A DNA stretch of 64,000 nt. Origin: Novosphingobium album (ex Liu et al. 2023) (GTDB lineage Bacteria > Pseudomonadota > Alphaproteobacteria > Sphingomonadales > Sphingomonadaceae). How positions within the stretch are numbered: position 1 is the stretch's first letter; the number at the start of each line of letters is the position of its first letter. Made by a program: the position numbers and the translations under genes. This document shows, one piece after another, positions 42,903 through 51,161 of this stretch. The notes under the pieces are model-generated. The model did no database searches, was not told the origin of the DNA, and was given only the letters and a program-made list of their open reading frames with translations. Where the stretch lies: NCBI RefSeq assembly GCF_029076845.1, contig NZ_JARESE010000019.1:1-64000 (forward strand), read 5' to 3'.

Positions 42903-44459
42903 TCAATGCCCCTGGCGCGCCGAACGGCGATAGAGGAACGAGTCGCCGGACCGGGCGAAAGGCTGCCAGCCGGGCACCGGGCGTGGCGCAACGTGCCAGA
43001 TGATCCACAGGTAAGGAACACCGCGCGGCACGCGCCGGATGCTGTCGATCAGCGGGATGGTGGAGCCCTGGCACGGCTCGCCGATCTCGATCGTCGAAGG
43101 GTCGCGGTCGAACGGGCCGACCACGGGATTGGCGATGCTCAGCAATTGCCCGCCCGACATGGCGAACTGGTCGCTGGCGAAGGCGTGCCGGCGAGTGAGG
43201 GCATAACTGGCGATGTGCATGTTGCGCTCGCGCCCTTGCAGCACGTAAGTCCGGCAAGGCAGGGCGCTGAAGCTGACGAGCTGCGATCCGCGCGGCAAGT
43301 GGTCCAGCACTTTCAGCTCTTCGGCCAGCCGCCGGTCCCACATGGCCATGCTGGCGGTCGTCCCCGCCAGGCGCACCAGCATGAAGGCGATCGCCGCCAC
43401 GGCCAGGATACGCTGGCCGCGCGCGCCCAGCCGCTCGGTCGGGCGCGCTGCCAGGATGGCGATGGCCAGCGTGATCGGCACCATCCGCATGTCGGCGTAG
43501 AACGATCCATAGACCCAGGCCGGCATCAGCAGGTAAATCGCCAGCAGCACCAGCGCGCCCAGCGTCAGCCCTCGATGCAGCGCGAAGGCGGGCAGGCGCC
43601 ACATTGCCGCCGCCAGTCCGAAGAGCGCCAGGGCGCACAGCACATCGAACGCGGCCCAGCGGTCGGCCAGCACGTTCGCCAGGTACAGCAGCTTGTAGGG
43701 CCAGTCGAAGAATCCCTCGGTCGGCAAGTGCGCGGGCGTGTCGGGCCAGAGCAGCGAAAGCGCCTGGGGCACCAGCAGGCAGGAACTGGCGATCACCCCG
43801 GCGATCAGCGAAGGCACCAGCCTGCCGCTCCTTTCGTGGCGGCTGGCCAGTTCGCAAGCGCCCACCAGGATGCACAGCGTGGCCCAGGCGGCGAGGTGGC
43901 ACAGCCAGATCGCGCTGCCGATCACGCAGAACAGCGCCCAGCGCGCCAGCGGACGCGCGGCCATGCGCGGGCTGATCCACAGCGCCAGCGCCAGCGTCGC
44001 CAGCGCGATCCCCAGCGTGAAGTTGAGGAAGCCGTACTGGAACGGATTGCCATAGGCCAGCGGCAGCGCGAACAGCGCGGTCACCGGAATGCGGCCATGC
44101 GCCGCGCGCGCGAGCAGCAGGTAGCCGGCGCTCTGCAAGCCGACGATCAGCATCGCCAGCGCCTTCATCGCGCCTTCGATGCCGAACAGCGGCACGAAGG
44201 CTTCGGCCAGCAGATCGGTGCCCAAGTTGGGGATCAGGTTCCAGCGGAAATGATACCAGCGCGCGATATCGGCCGAGCGGCCCTGATCGAGCTGGACCAT
44301 GAAGCGCGCCATGTGCGCGGGCAGGTCGGTCAGCGGCGGGACCGAGGGATAGAGCAGCGGCACGAGCGCGAGCAGGACCAGCAGCAGGGCCCAGCGCGGC
44401 GAAACCGCCAGCGCGCCGCGCATCGCCGCGCGTTCCTGCACCGCGTTCGCCAGCTTCAT
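42903..44459 (-). CDS. Polytopic membrane protein, possible GT-C-type glycosyltransferase
   Basis: 518 residues with about 10-12 membrane helices, beginning RWALLLVLLALVPLLYPSVP, and a C-terminal non-membrane region (RGSQLVSFSALPCRTYVLQG onward). The first periplasmic loop contains LTDLPAHMARFMVQLD, the acidic-loop position of GT-C enzymes. No specific family is certain. ATG 44459 overlaps the gtrA-like stop by 4 bp (ATGA). By position it would be the variable third member (GtrC-like) of a gtr cluster, adding a sugar to a periplasmic glycan. Confidence 0.72.
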   Translation of the reverse strand: MKLANAVQERAAMRGALAVSPRWALLLVLLALVPLLYPSVPPLTDLPAHMARFMVQLDQGRSADIARWYHFRWNLIPNLGTDLLAEAFVPLFGIEGAMKALAMLIVGLQSAGYLLLARAAHGRIPVTALFALPLAYGNPFQYGFLNFTLGIALATLALALWISPRMAARPLARWALFCVIGSAIWLCHLAAWATLCILVGACELASRHERSGRLVPSLIAGVIASSCLLVPQALSLLWPDTPAHLPTEGFFDWPYKLLYLANVLADRWAAFDVLCALALFGLAAAMWRLPAFALHRGLTLGALVLLAIYLLMPAWVYGSFYADMRMVPITLAIAILAARPTERLGARGQRILAVAAIAFMLVRLAGTTASMAMWDRRLAEELKVLDHLPRGSQLVSFSALPCRTYVLQGRERNMHIASYALTRRHAFASDQFAMSGGQLLSIANPVVGPFDRDPSTIEIGEPCQGSTIPLIDSIRRVPRGVPYLWIIWHVAPRPVPGWQPFARSGDSFLYRRSARQGH

Positions 44460-44857
44460 GCCCCCTTGCCTCTCCCCGCCTCGGCCCGCGCGCGAGGAAA
44501 CACGAAACCGCGCGAAAGCACCAGCAGGCAGCCCGAATAGGTGATCATCGCCGCGCCCTGGCCGACCAGGCTTTCGCGAAAGCCCCAGCCGCGCATCAGC
44601 GTGAGCACGGCCAGGCTGAGGCCATAGGCGATCGCCACCGCCCCCAGGAACCGCGCGACTTCCGCCCAGTGCACCGCGCCGCGCACGCCGAAGGTCCACG
44701 AGCGGTTGAGTACGAAGGAGAGCGCGAGCCCGACCAGATAGCCGTAGAGATTGGCGGCATAGTCGCCGGCGCCGAGCGCGATCAGCCCCATGATCACGGC
44801 CAGGCCGACCAGCGTGTTCACCAGGCCGACCGCGCCGAAGCGGATCAGCTGGCGCAT
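44456..44857 (-). CDS. GtrA-family flippase-like membrane protein
   Basis: 133 residues with four membrane helices in the GtrA arrangement: RFGAVGLVNTLVGLAVIMGL at the N-terminus and FVLNRSWTFG between helices 2 and 3, the family signature. GtrA proteins are thought to flip undecaprenyl-phosphate-linked glucose. It overlaps the methyltransferase gene by 13 bp and the next gene by 4 bp. Confidence 0.9.
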   Translation of the reverse strand: MRQLIRFGAVGLVNTLVGLAVIMGLIALGAGDYAANLYGYLVGLALSFVLNRSWTFGVRGAVHWAEVARFLGAVAIAYGLSLAVLTLMRGWGFRESLVGQGAAMITYSGCLLVLSRGFVFPRARAEAGRGKGA

Positions 44858-45543
44858 CGGCTTGCGGTCACCAGATATTGCGCGCCAAGCGGCACGGCCG
44901 CGAGCCAGGGTTCCAGCGGCCGCAGGCGCGCGAGAAAGCCCGGAAAGAACAGGCGGTATTCCACGCGCGGCGCGGCAAAGCCCGCGTCGCGAAAGCGCGC
45001 GCGCATCGTGCCCGCGCGGATCAGCACGGCATTCGCGTCGAACGGGCAGGTGTTGACCGCGTGCCGCGTCAGCGGGTTGAGCGGATTGTGCTCGAACAGC
45101 ACGATCAGGCCGCGATCGGTCAGCCGTTCGCGCAGTTGCGCCAGCAGCGCGACATGCGCCTCGGGCGGGATGTGGTGGAAGACGCAGGCGGTGAAGATCA
45201 GGTCGAAGCGCCCGAGATCACCGGGCAGGGCGGTGCCGTCGTAATGGCGATAGGCGGCGGCATCGCCATGGCGGCGGTGCGCCAGCGCCAGCGAGACTTC
45301 GGACACGTCAAGGCAGGTCAGCCGCGCCTGGGGAAAGCAGGCCCGCAACGGGCCGATCGCATTGCCGATGCCGGAGCCGAAATCGAGCACGCTGGCAGGC
45401 GCGATCCCGTGCGCATCGGCCAGCCGCCGGGCATCGCGCGCCTTATATCGCGCGAAGAAGCCGGTCTCCTCGCCGCTCAGCCGGATCGAGGCGCGGTGCT
45501 GGTCCTCGTAGCTGGTGGCGATACTGTCGAACTCGGCGGTCAT
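44845..45543 (-). CDS. Class I SAM-dependent methyltransferase
   Basis: 232 residues. Motif I is VLDFGSGIGNAIG and motif II includes LTCLDVSEVSLALA; FDLIFTACVFHHIPPEAH forms motif IV and LTDRGLIVLFEHNPLNP follows. Small-molecule or lipid/sugar methyltransferase; the substrate is unknown. ATG 45543 overlaps the glycosyltransferase stop (ATGA), which ties it to surface glycan modification. Confidence 0.88.
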   Translation of the reverse strand: MTAEFDSIATSYEDQHRASIRLSGEETGFFARYKARDARRLADAHGIAPASVLDFGSGIGNAIGPLRACFPQARLTCLDVSEVSLALAHRRHGDAAAYRHYDGTALPGDLGRFDLIFTACVFHHIPPEAHVALLAQLRERLTDRGLIVLFEHNPLNPLTRHAVNTCPFDANAVLIRAGTMRARFRDAGFAAPRVEYRLFFPGFLARLRPLEPWLAAVPLGAQYLVTASRCAS

Positions 45544-46583
45544 TTGACCAGGTCGAGCGGCGCGGCGGCCCTGGGCTTCGCGTCGGTGGCGCGCGCATCG
45601 GGCGGCGTTGGCACGCGCGACTGGCCGCGCACTTCGCGCAGGATGAACAGCGGCCGCCGCTTGTTCTCGATATAGAGCCGGCCCAGATAGTCGCCGAAGA
45701 CGCCCAGGATGATAAGCTGCAGGCTGCCCATGATCAGCATCACCGCGATCATGCTGGTCCAGCCCGCCATCGTCCCGTCGGCCAGCCACGAGGCCAGCGC
45801 CCAGACCAGCAGGCCGAAGCCGACCACGCCCATGAACACGCCCAGGTGCGAGGCGATGCGCAGCGGCAGCGTGGAGAAGCTGGTGATCGCATCGAGCGCG
45901 AGGCGGATCATGCGATACAGCGGATAGTGCGTTTCGCCCGCCAGGCGCGGATCGCGTTCGTATTCGATCGCGGTCTGGTTGAAGCCGATCCAGCTGACCA
46001 TGCCGCGAATGAAGCGGAAGTGTTCGGGCATGGCGTTGAGCTGATCGACCACGCGGCGCGTCATCAGCCGGAAATCGCCGGTGTCGAGCGGGATCTCGTG
46101 ATCCGCCAGCCGATTGAGCAGCTTGTAGAACAGCGATGCGGTGCCGCGCTTGAACGCGCTTTCGCCATGGCGGTGGGTGCGCTTGCCATAGACCACGTCA
46201 TAGCCTTCCGCGATCCGCGCGACCATGCGCGACAGCAGCTCGGGCGGGTCCTGCAGATCGGCGTCGATGATCAGGACGAGATCGCCCCGGCTGAGATGCA
46301 GCCCGGCCGTGACCGCGAGCTGGTGGCCGTGGTTGCGCGAAAGATCGAGGCCGACGACGCGCGGATTGCGTTCCGCCAGCGCGCAGATCACGTTCCAGGT
46401 GCGATCGCGCGACCCGTCGTTGACCAGCAGGATCTCGTAGCTGTCGCCGAATTGCGCGGCGCAGACCGCCGCCAGCCGCGCTTCGAGCGTATCGAGCACG
46501 GCTTCCTCGTTATAGCACGGGACAACCACGGACAGGGCCGGCGGCATCGTTTCAGCATCCGTCACGAATGGCGCCATCATCAT
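45540..46583 (-). CDS. GT2-family polyprenyl-phosphate glycosyltransferase (GtrB-like)
   Basis: 347 residues. The GT-A domain carries LSVVVPCYNEEAVLD, LLVNDGSRDRTW and the metal motif IIDADLQDPPE, then YGKRTHRHGESAFKRGTASL and two C-terminal membrane helices (about 235-310), the DPM1/GtrB layout. It transfers a sugar from a nucleotide donor to undecaprenyl phosphate. First gene of a four-gene overlapping operon with a methyltransferase, GtrA and a GT-C-like protein. Several adjacent ATG codons at the start. Confidence 0.9.
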   Translation of the reverse strand: MMMAPFVTDAETMPPALSVVVPCYNEEAVLDTLEARLAAVCAAQFGDSYEILLVNDGSRDRTWNVICALAERNPRVVGLDLSRNHGHQLAVTAGLHLSRGDLVLIIDADLQDPPELLSRMVARIAEGYDVVYGKRTHRHGESAFKRGTASLFYKLLNRLADHEIPLDTGDFRLMTRRVVDQLNAMPEHFRFIRGMVSWIGFNQTAIEYERDPRLAGETHYPLYRMIRLALDAITSFSTLPLRIASHLGVFMGVVGFGLLVWALASWLADGTMAGWTSMIAVMLIMGSLQLIILGVFGDYLGRLYIENKRRPLFILREVRGQSRVPTPPDARATDAKPRAAAPLDLVK

Positions 46584-46684
46584 GGCCGATTACCTTGCCA
46601 ATTCCCTGATATAGTCAAGGCTTATCCGCTCGCCATGGTTAACGAAGCGTGTAGCCGGGCCTCGCCCCGGCGGGGAGCGGCGCG

Positions 46685-48190
46685 CTATTGCGGAAGGCTG
46701 AGGCAGGACGCGCCGCTGCCAAAGCCCGCGGTGGCGGAATCGCAGGTCCAGCCGCGATACCAGGTGTCGGCGCCATCCTTCACCGCGCCGATGTGATCGG
46801 TACGCGCCATGAAGCCGCCCAGCGTCGAGGCGTCGAAGGCGGGCACGGCATTCTCGTTCGCGCCGTTGACGAACAGGCCAGTCAGCGTGGGGGTGAAATT
46901 GGCGTGGTTGTTCGATGCCGGAAAGTCGAAGATGCCGGACCAGATCGCGGCGGTGATCTCGCTGGTGCGCGGGAAATTGCCCTCGCCGCAACTGAGCGCC
47001 ACCGATCGGAACACCGGCGGCCCCTGATCCGCCAGCGCCGCGTCGGCCGCCCGGAAGGTGGTGCCGCGCGTCGAGGCGATGTTCACGCACGTGCCGGGGG
47101 AGACGACCACGCCATTGGCCATGGTATAGTCCGCGCCGCCCCGGATCAGCATGGCGCTGGCCGCGCCGGTGGAGCGTTCGATGAAGGTGAAGTTCGCCAG
47201 GCGCGTCCACTGGCGCGGCAGCGAATCCTCGTTGCCCGGCGAATCGGCCTCGACGATCGTGTCGCCCGATGCGCCGCCCGCGCGCTGCACCGCGATGACG
47301 AACTGGATGAACCCCTGATAGCCCTGATCGGTATCGAGGCTGTCGTCGTCGGCGCCGGTGAGGACCAGGTACTTCGCATTGGCCCGGCCGCCGAACCATT
47401 CGATGGCGTCATCGGCGCTGTTGTGCACCTGGATATGGTCGATCACCGTCGCGGAGCCGACGCCGGCCAGCGTCAGGCCGTTGATCTCCTGATCGGGCGC
47501 CAGTTCGAAGCCGGCATAGCGGATCTGCAGGTATTGCAGCGTGCCGCTGTCATCGTTCGCCACGCCGCCGCCATAGCGGATGTCGCTCAACCCCTCATAG
47601 GCCTGCTCGCATGTGTCCGAGCCGCCGGGCGCGCCGCCCAGGCAATCGGAGATCGGCGCCCGGCCCAGCACGATGATGCCGCCCCACTGCCCCTGGCTGC
47701 TGTCGGTCGCCAGCCCTTCGACATTGGCGCGGCTGGTGAAGATGATCGGCGCGGTGGCCGTGCCCGCCGCGCGCAGCTTCGACCCGCGATTGACCACGAG
47801 ATAATCGAGCCCGCCCGAGCCGAACACGACCACGCCGGGATCGACCGTCAGCGTGACCGGCACGCCGCCCGGTTCGCGTGCGTCGCTGCCGACATCGCGC
47901 CCCACTTCGACGCGGCCCGACAGCGAATAGATCGTGCCGTCGCGGCGGGGCAGCGTCAGGTTCTGCAAAATGCGATTGGGTAGCACGCAGTTGCGCTTGC
48001 CGGCGATGACGCCGCCGTTGGCGAAGGGTTGCGGGCAATCGGCGGCGGGCGCGCCGGGTGACGGCGTCGGGCTGGGCCCCGGCGTGGGTGTCGGCGTCGG
48101 GCCGGCGCCGTCTCCGCCGCCGCAGGCGCCAAGGCTCAGCCCCGCGTATGTGAGAAGGACCGCCGCGATGATGCGGGAAACGCTGGCCAT
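46685..48190 (-). CDS. Secreted lipoprotein, probable beta-helix fold
   Basis: 501 residues. The signal peptide has a lipobox (SLGAC, Cys near residue 23), followed by a Gly/Thr/Pro-rich linker and a repetitive domain (YLVVNRGSKLRAAGTATAPI then IFTSRANVEGLATDSSQGQW, QIRYAGFELAPD, HIQVHNSADDAIEWFGG) typical of parallel beta-helices. No enzymatic family recognised. It is divergent from ppk2 with a Pho-box-like repeat between them, so it may belong to the phosphate-starvation response as an outer-membrane or surface lipoprotein. Confidence 0.75.
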   Translation of the reverse strand: MASVSRIIAAVLLTYAGLSLGACGGGDGAGPTPTPTPGPSPTPSPGAPAADCPQPFANGGVIAGKRNCVLPNRILQNLTLPRRDGTIYSLSGRVEVGRDVGSDAREPGGVPVTLTVDPGVVVFGSGGLDYLVVNRGSKLRAAGTATAPIIFTSRANVEGLATDSSQGQWGGIIVLGRAPISDCLGGAPGGSDTCEQAYEGLSDIRYGGGVANDDSGTLQYLQIRYAGFELAPDQEINGLTLAGVGSATVIDHIQVHNSADDAIEWFGGRANAKYLVLTGADDDSLDTDQGYQGFIQFVIAVQRAGGASGDTIVEADSPGNEDSLPRQWTRLANFTFIERSTGAASAMLIRGGADYTMANGVVVSPGTCVNIASTRGTTFRAADAALADQGPPVFRSVALSCGEGNFPRTSEITAAIWSGIFDFPASNNHANFTPTLTGLFVNGANENAVPAFDASTLGGFMARTDHIGAVKDGADTWYRGWTCDSATAGFGSGASCLSLPQ

Positions 48191-48319
48191 GTCCTTCACT
48201 GTCTCCAATGCGATGGGGAATCCCGTCGCCAACCCCGAGCCTATTGCCAACCCAAGCCTAGAGCACGCCCGGCTTACAGTATTTTGACCGAATCGCGATG
48301 GAACCGTCGTAACCCGAGT

Positions 48320-48337
48320 GTCACAGCAAAGTGACAG
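48320..48337 (-). promoter_or_regulatory. Pho-box-like direct repeat between the lipoprotein gene and ppk2
   Basis: The minus strand reads CTGTCACTTTGCTGTGAC, two TGT(C/G)AC units 11 bp apart, the spacing of PhoB sites. It lies 130 bp upstream of the lipoprotein start and 36 bp before the ppk2 start. Confidence 0.6.
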
Positions 48338-48372
48338 ACCGGGCATCGCAAACCGAAAGGAACGGGCCTGCC

Positions 48373-49296
48373 ATGACCTCCTCCGCCAACCATCCCGCGT
48401 TCGAAATGGAGCGCATCAAGCAGGAAATCGCCGATAGCTTCGACGAGGAGCTGGAGATGGAGATCGACGAGAGCCGCCTGGAAACGATGTTCCAGGACCT
48501 GGCCGACCACCCTGAGCAGGAGCAGATCGACCGCCGGCTCTATTTCCGCGAGCTGTTCCGCCTGCAGCACGAACTGGTGCGCCTGCAGGACTGGGTGCAG
48601 ACCCAGAAGCTGAAAGTGCTGGTGATCTTCGAAGGCCGCGATTCGGCGGGCAAGGGCGGCGTCATCAAGCGCGTGACGCAGCGGCTCAATCCGCGCGTCT
48701 GCCGCGTCGTCGCGCTGCCCGCGCCCAACGAGCGCGAGCGCACGCAGTGGTATTTCCAGCGCTATGTCGCGCACCTGCCCGCCGCCGGGGAGATCGTGCT
48801 GTTCGACCGGAGCTGGTACAATCGCGCCGGGGTGGAGCGGGTGATGGGCTTCTGCACCGACGAGGAGGTGGAGGAGTTCTTCCGTTCGGTCCCCGAGTTC
48901 GAGCGGATGCTGGTGCGTTCGGGCATCATCCTGCTGAAATACTGGTTCTCGATCACCGACGAGGAGCAGCAGTTCCGCTTCAGTATGCGCATCCACGATC
49001 CGCTCAAGCAGTGGAAGCTATCGCCCATGGACGTGGAATCGCGGCGGCGCTGGGAAGATTACACCGTGGCCAAGGAAGCCATGCTGGAACATACCCACAT
49101 CCCCGAAGCGCCGTGGTGGGTGGTGGAAGCGGTGGACAAGAAGCGCGCGCGGCTCAACTGCATCGCGCACCTGCTTTCACAGATCCCCTATGGCGAGGTG
49201 ACGCGCGAGCCGGTGATCCTGCCCGCGCGCGTGCGGCATGACGATTACATCCGCCATCCCGTCCCGCCGGAAATGTACGTTCCCGCGATCTACTGA
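48373..49296 (+). CDS. ppk2: Polyphosphate kinase 2 (PPK2)
   Basis: 307 residues. An acidic N-terminal helix region is followed by the PPK2 kinase domain with Walker A GRDSAGKGG (88-96), the lid/Walker B segment FDRSWYNRAG (144-153) and PEFERMLVRSGIILLKYWFS. It interconverts polyphosphate and nucleoside di-/triphosphates. The start ATG 48373 has AAAGGAA upstream; a GTG at 48331 is possible but would lengthen the protein beyond the family norm. Part of a phosphate cluster with pit and an OprP porin. Confidence 0.93.
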   Translation: MTSSANHPAFEMERIKQEIADSFDEELEMEIDESRLETMFQDLADHPEQEQIDRRLYFRELFRLQHELVRLQDWVQTQKLKVLVIFEGRDSAGKGGVIKRVTQRLNPRVCRVVALPAPNERERTQWYFQRYVAHLPAAGEIVLFDRSWYNRAGVERVMGFCTDEEVEEFFRSVPEFERMLVRSGIILLKYWFSITDEEQQFRFSMRIHDPLKQWKLSPMDVESRRRWEDYTVAKEAMLEHTHIPEAPWWVVEAVDKKRARLNCIAHLLSQIPYGEVTREPVILPARVRHDDYIRHPVPPEMYVPAIY

Positions 49297-49314
49297 CCCG
49301 GGTGGGGGCGCGGG

Positions 49315-49353
49315 CCGGTGCCACATGCGCCGATAGGCGCATCCCCACACCGG
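49315..49353. terminator. Bidirectional terminator hairpin between ppk2 and the phosphate transporter
   Basis: ATGCGCC-GATA-GGCGCAT forms a perfect inner stem and CCGGTG/CACCGG an outer stem, located between two convergent genes. Confidence 0.6.
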
Positions 49354-49358
49354 CGCTC

Positions 49359-50963
49359 CTACAGCACCGACGAGAAGATCATGTAGAGCCCGCCCGCCAG
49401 GAAGATCGACACTGGCAGGGTCAGCACCCAGGCGACGGCCAGGTTGCGGATCGTGCTCATCTGCAGGCCCGAACGGTTCGCCGCCATCGTGCCGGCGACG
49501 CCGGACGAGAGCACGTGGGTGGTCGAAACCGGCAGGCCCAGGCCATCGGCCGCGAAGATCGTGCCCATGGCGACCAGCTCCGCCGCGGCGCCTTGCGCGT
49601 ACGTCAGGTGCGACTTGCCGATCTTCTCGCCCACGGTGACGACGATCCGCTTCCAGCCGACCATCGTGCCCAGCCCCAGCGCGATGGCGACCGCGACCTT
49701 GACCCAGGTGGGAATGAAGCGCGTGCCCGCGTCCAGCCCGTCCTTGTAGGCGCCCAGCGCTTCCTTCTGCCCGTCAGTCAGCCCGGCGGCCTCTTCCTTG
49801 CTCAGCCGCTTGATGCCTTCGGAGGCCAGGTACATGTCGTTGCGCACGTTCTCGACGGCGGCGGCGGGCACTTTGGCCAGCGAGCCGTATTCGCTGACCT
49901 GGCGATCGATATCGCCGATCAGCACGGCCATCGCCGGCGTGGTGACAGGGGTATAGGTCTTGTCGGCGATGTAGCGGGTGATCGCCGCGCGGGCCTGCGG
50001 CGCGGGCATGACGGTGCCGGGCGCGACATGCAGCGCGGTGCGCGCGGCATCGGCATTGGCGTGGAACTCGGCGGCATAGTTGGCCGGGACCGCGCGGTTC
50101 AGCGCATAGGCGGTGGGCACCGTGCCGATCAGGATCAGCATGATCAGGCCCATGCCCTTCTGCCCGTCGTTCGATCCGTGCGCGAAGCTGACGCCGGTGC
50201 AGGTGAAGATCAGCAGGCCGCGAATCCACCACGGCGGCGGCAGGCGGTCATGCGGTTCCTGGTAAAGCGCTTCGTGGCGGATCAGCACTTTCATCGCCAG
50301 GAACAGCAGCGCGGCCACGCCGAAGCCGATCAGCGGCGAGAACAGCAGCGCCTGGCCGATCTCGGTCGCCTTGCTCCAGTCGACCCCGGCGGTTCCGCTC
50401 TTGCCGTGCAGGATCGCGTTGGCGACGCCCACGCCGATGATCGAGCCGATCAGCGTGTGCGAACTGGACGAGGGGATGCCCAGCCACCAGGTCGCCAGGT
50501 TCCAGATGATCGCGGCCAGCAGCAGCGCGAAGACCATCGCGAAGCCAGCGCTGGAGCCGACTTGCAGGATCAGTTCCACCGGCAGCAGCGAGACGATGCC
50601 GAAGGCGACGACGCCGGTGGACAGGAGCACGCCCAGGAAATTGAAGAAGCCCGACCAGACCACCGCGACATGGGCGGGCATGGCATTGGTGTAGATCACC
50701 GTCGCCACCGCGTTGGCGGTATCGTGGAAGCCGTTCACGAACTCGAACCCGAGCGCGATGAGCAATGCGACGAACAGCAGGATGAACGGCAGGATCGCCA
50801 GTGCCGGAGCGCCCGTGGCGGTCGCATCGACATAGACACTGTAGGCGACATAGGCGATGGCCGCGAGCATGATCGCGCCGAAGCCCAGTTGTCCGGCCTT
50901 GCCCAAGCCCTTGTCCAGATCGGGGCGGGCAAACGGCTCGGTTATTGCGAGCGTTGCGTCCAT
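49359..50963 (-). CDS. pit: PiT-family inorganic phosphate transporter
   Basis: 534 residues with two PHO-4 repeats. GFEFVNGFHDTANAVATVIYT near residues 70-90 and GSNDGQKGMG in the second half are the family signatures. GIPSSSSHTLIGSIIG and the matching LPVSTTHVLSSGVAG complete the inverted repeats. A soluble insertion of about 130 residues (from NRAVPANYAAEFHAN) separates the halves. It imports phosphate by cation symport at the inner membrane. A Pho-box-like repeat lies 47 bp upstream, so phosphate limitation probably induces it. Confidence 0.94.
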   Translation of the reverse strand: MDATLAITEPFARPDLDKGLGKAGQLGFGAIMLAAIAYVAYSVYVDATATGAPALAILPFILLFVALLIALGFEFVNGFHDTANAVATVIYTNAMPAHVAVVWSGFFNFLGVLLSTGVVAFGIVSLLPVELILQVGSSAGFAMVFALLLAAIIWNLATWWLGIPSSSSHTLIGSIIGVGVANAILHGKSGTAGVDWSKATEIGQALLFSPLIGFGVAALLFLAMKVLIRHEALYQEPHDRLPPPWWIRGLLIFTCTGVSFAHGSNDGQKGMGLIMLILIGTVPTAYALNRAVPANYAAEFHANADAARTALHVAPGTVMPAPQARAAITRYIADKTYTPVTTPAMAVLIGDIDRQVSEYGSLAKVPAAAVENVRNDMYLASEGIKRLSKEEAAGLTDGQKEALGAYKDGLDAGTRFIPTWVKVAVAIALGLGTMVGWKRIVVTVGEKIGKSHLTYAQGAAAELVAMGTIFAADGLGLPVSTTHVLSSGVAGTMAANRSGLQMSTIRNLAVAWVLTLPVSIFLAGGLYMIFSSVL

Positions 50964-51009
50964 TGTTTCTGCCTTGTGTGATTGGTTTTCCAGCGGCTAG
51001 GAGGTGGTG

Positions 51010-51026
51010 GTGACACGCGTGTGACA
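51010..51026 (-). promoter_or_regulatory. Pho-box-like direct repeat between pit and the OprP-type porin gene
   Basis: On the minus strand two TGTCAC units occur exactly 11 bp apart (GTGACA at 51010 and 51021 on the plus strand), the classical PhoB half-site spacing. It lies upstream of pit and in the divergent promoter region of the porin gene. Confidence 0.65.
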
Positions 51027-51161
51027 TGCAATCGCAGGCGACCGCGACGTTCCGGGGGCAAGCGGGGAGGACGCGGGCGGATCGACATGAGAGCGTCATC
51101 TGGCGATGCCACCTGACCGGGTGTTGCAGTGATAGACCGATACGAAACGGGGATCATCGGT

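Noticed and set aside
48331..48372. Upstream GTG start for ppk2 adding 14 residues
   Set aside because: The Pho-box-like repeat ends at 48337, overlapping this stretch, and the ribosome-site-like AAAGGAA lies downstream of the GTG, so ATG 48373 is preferred.
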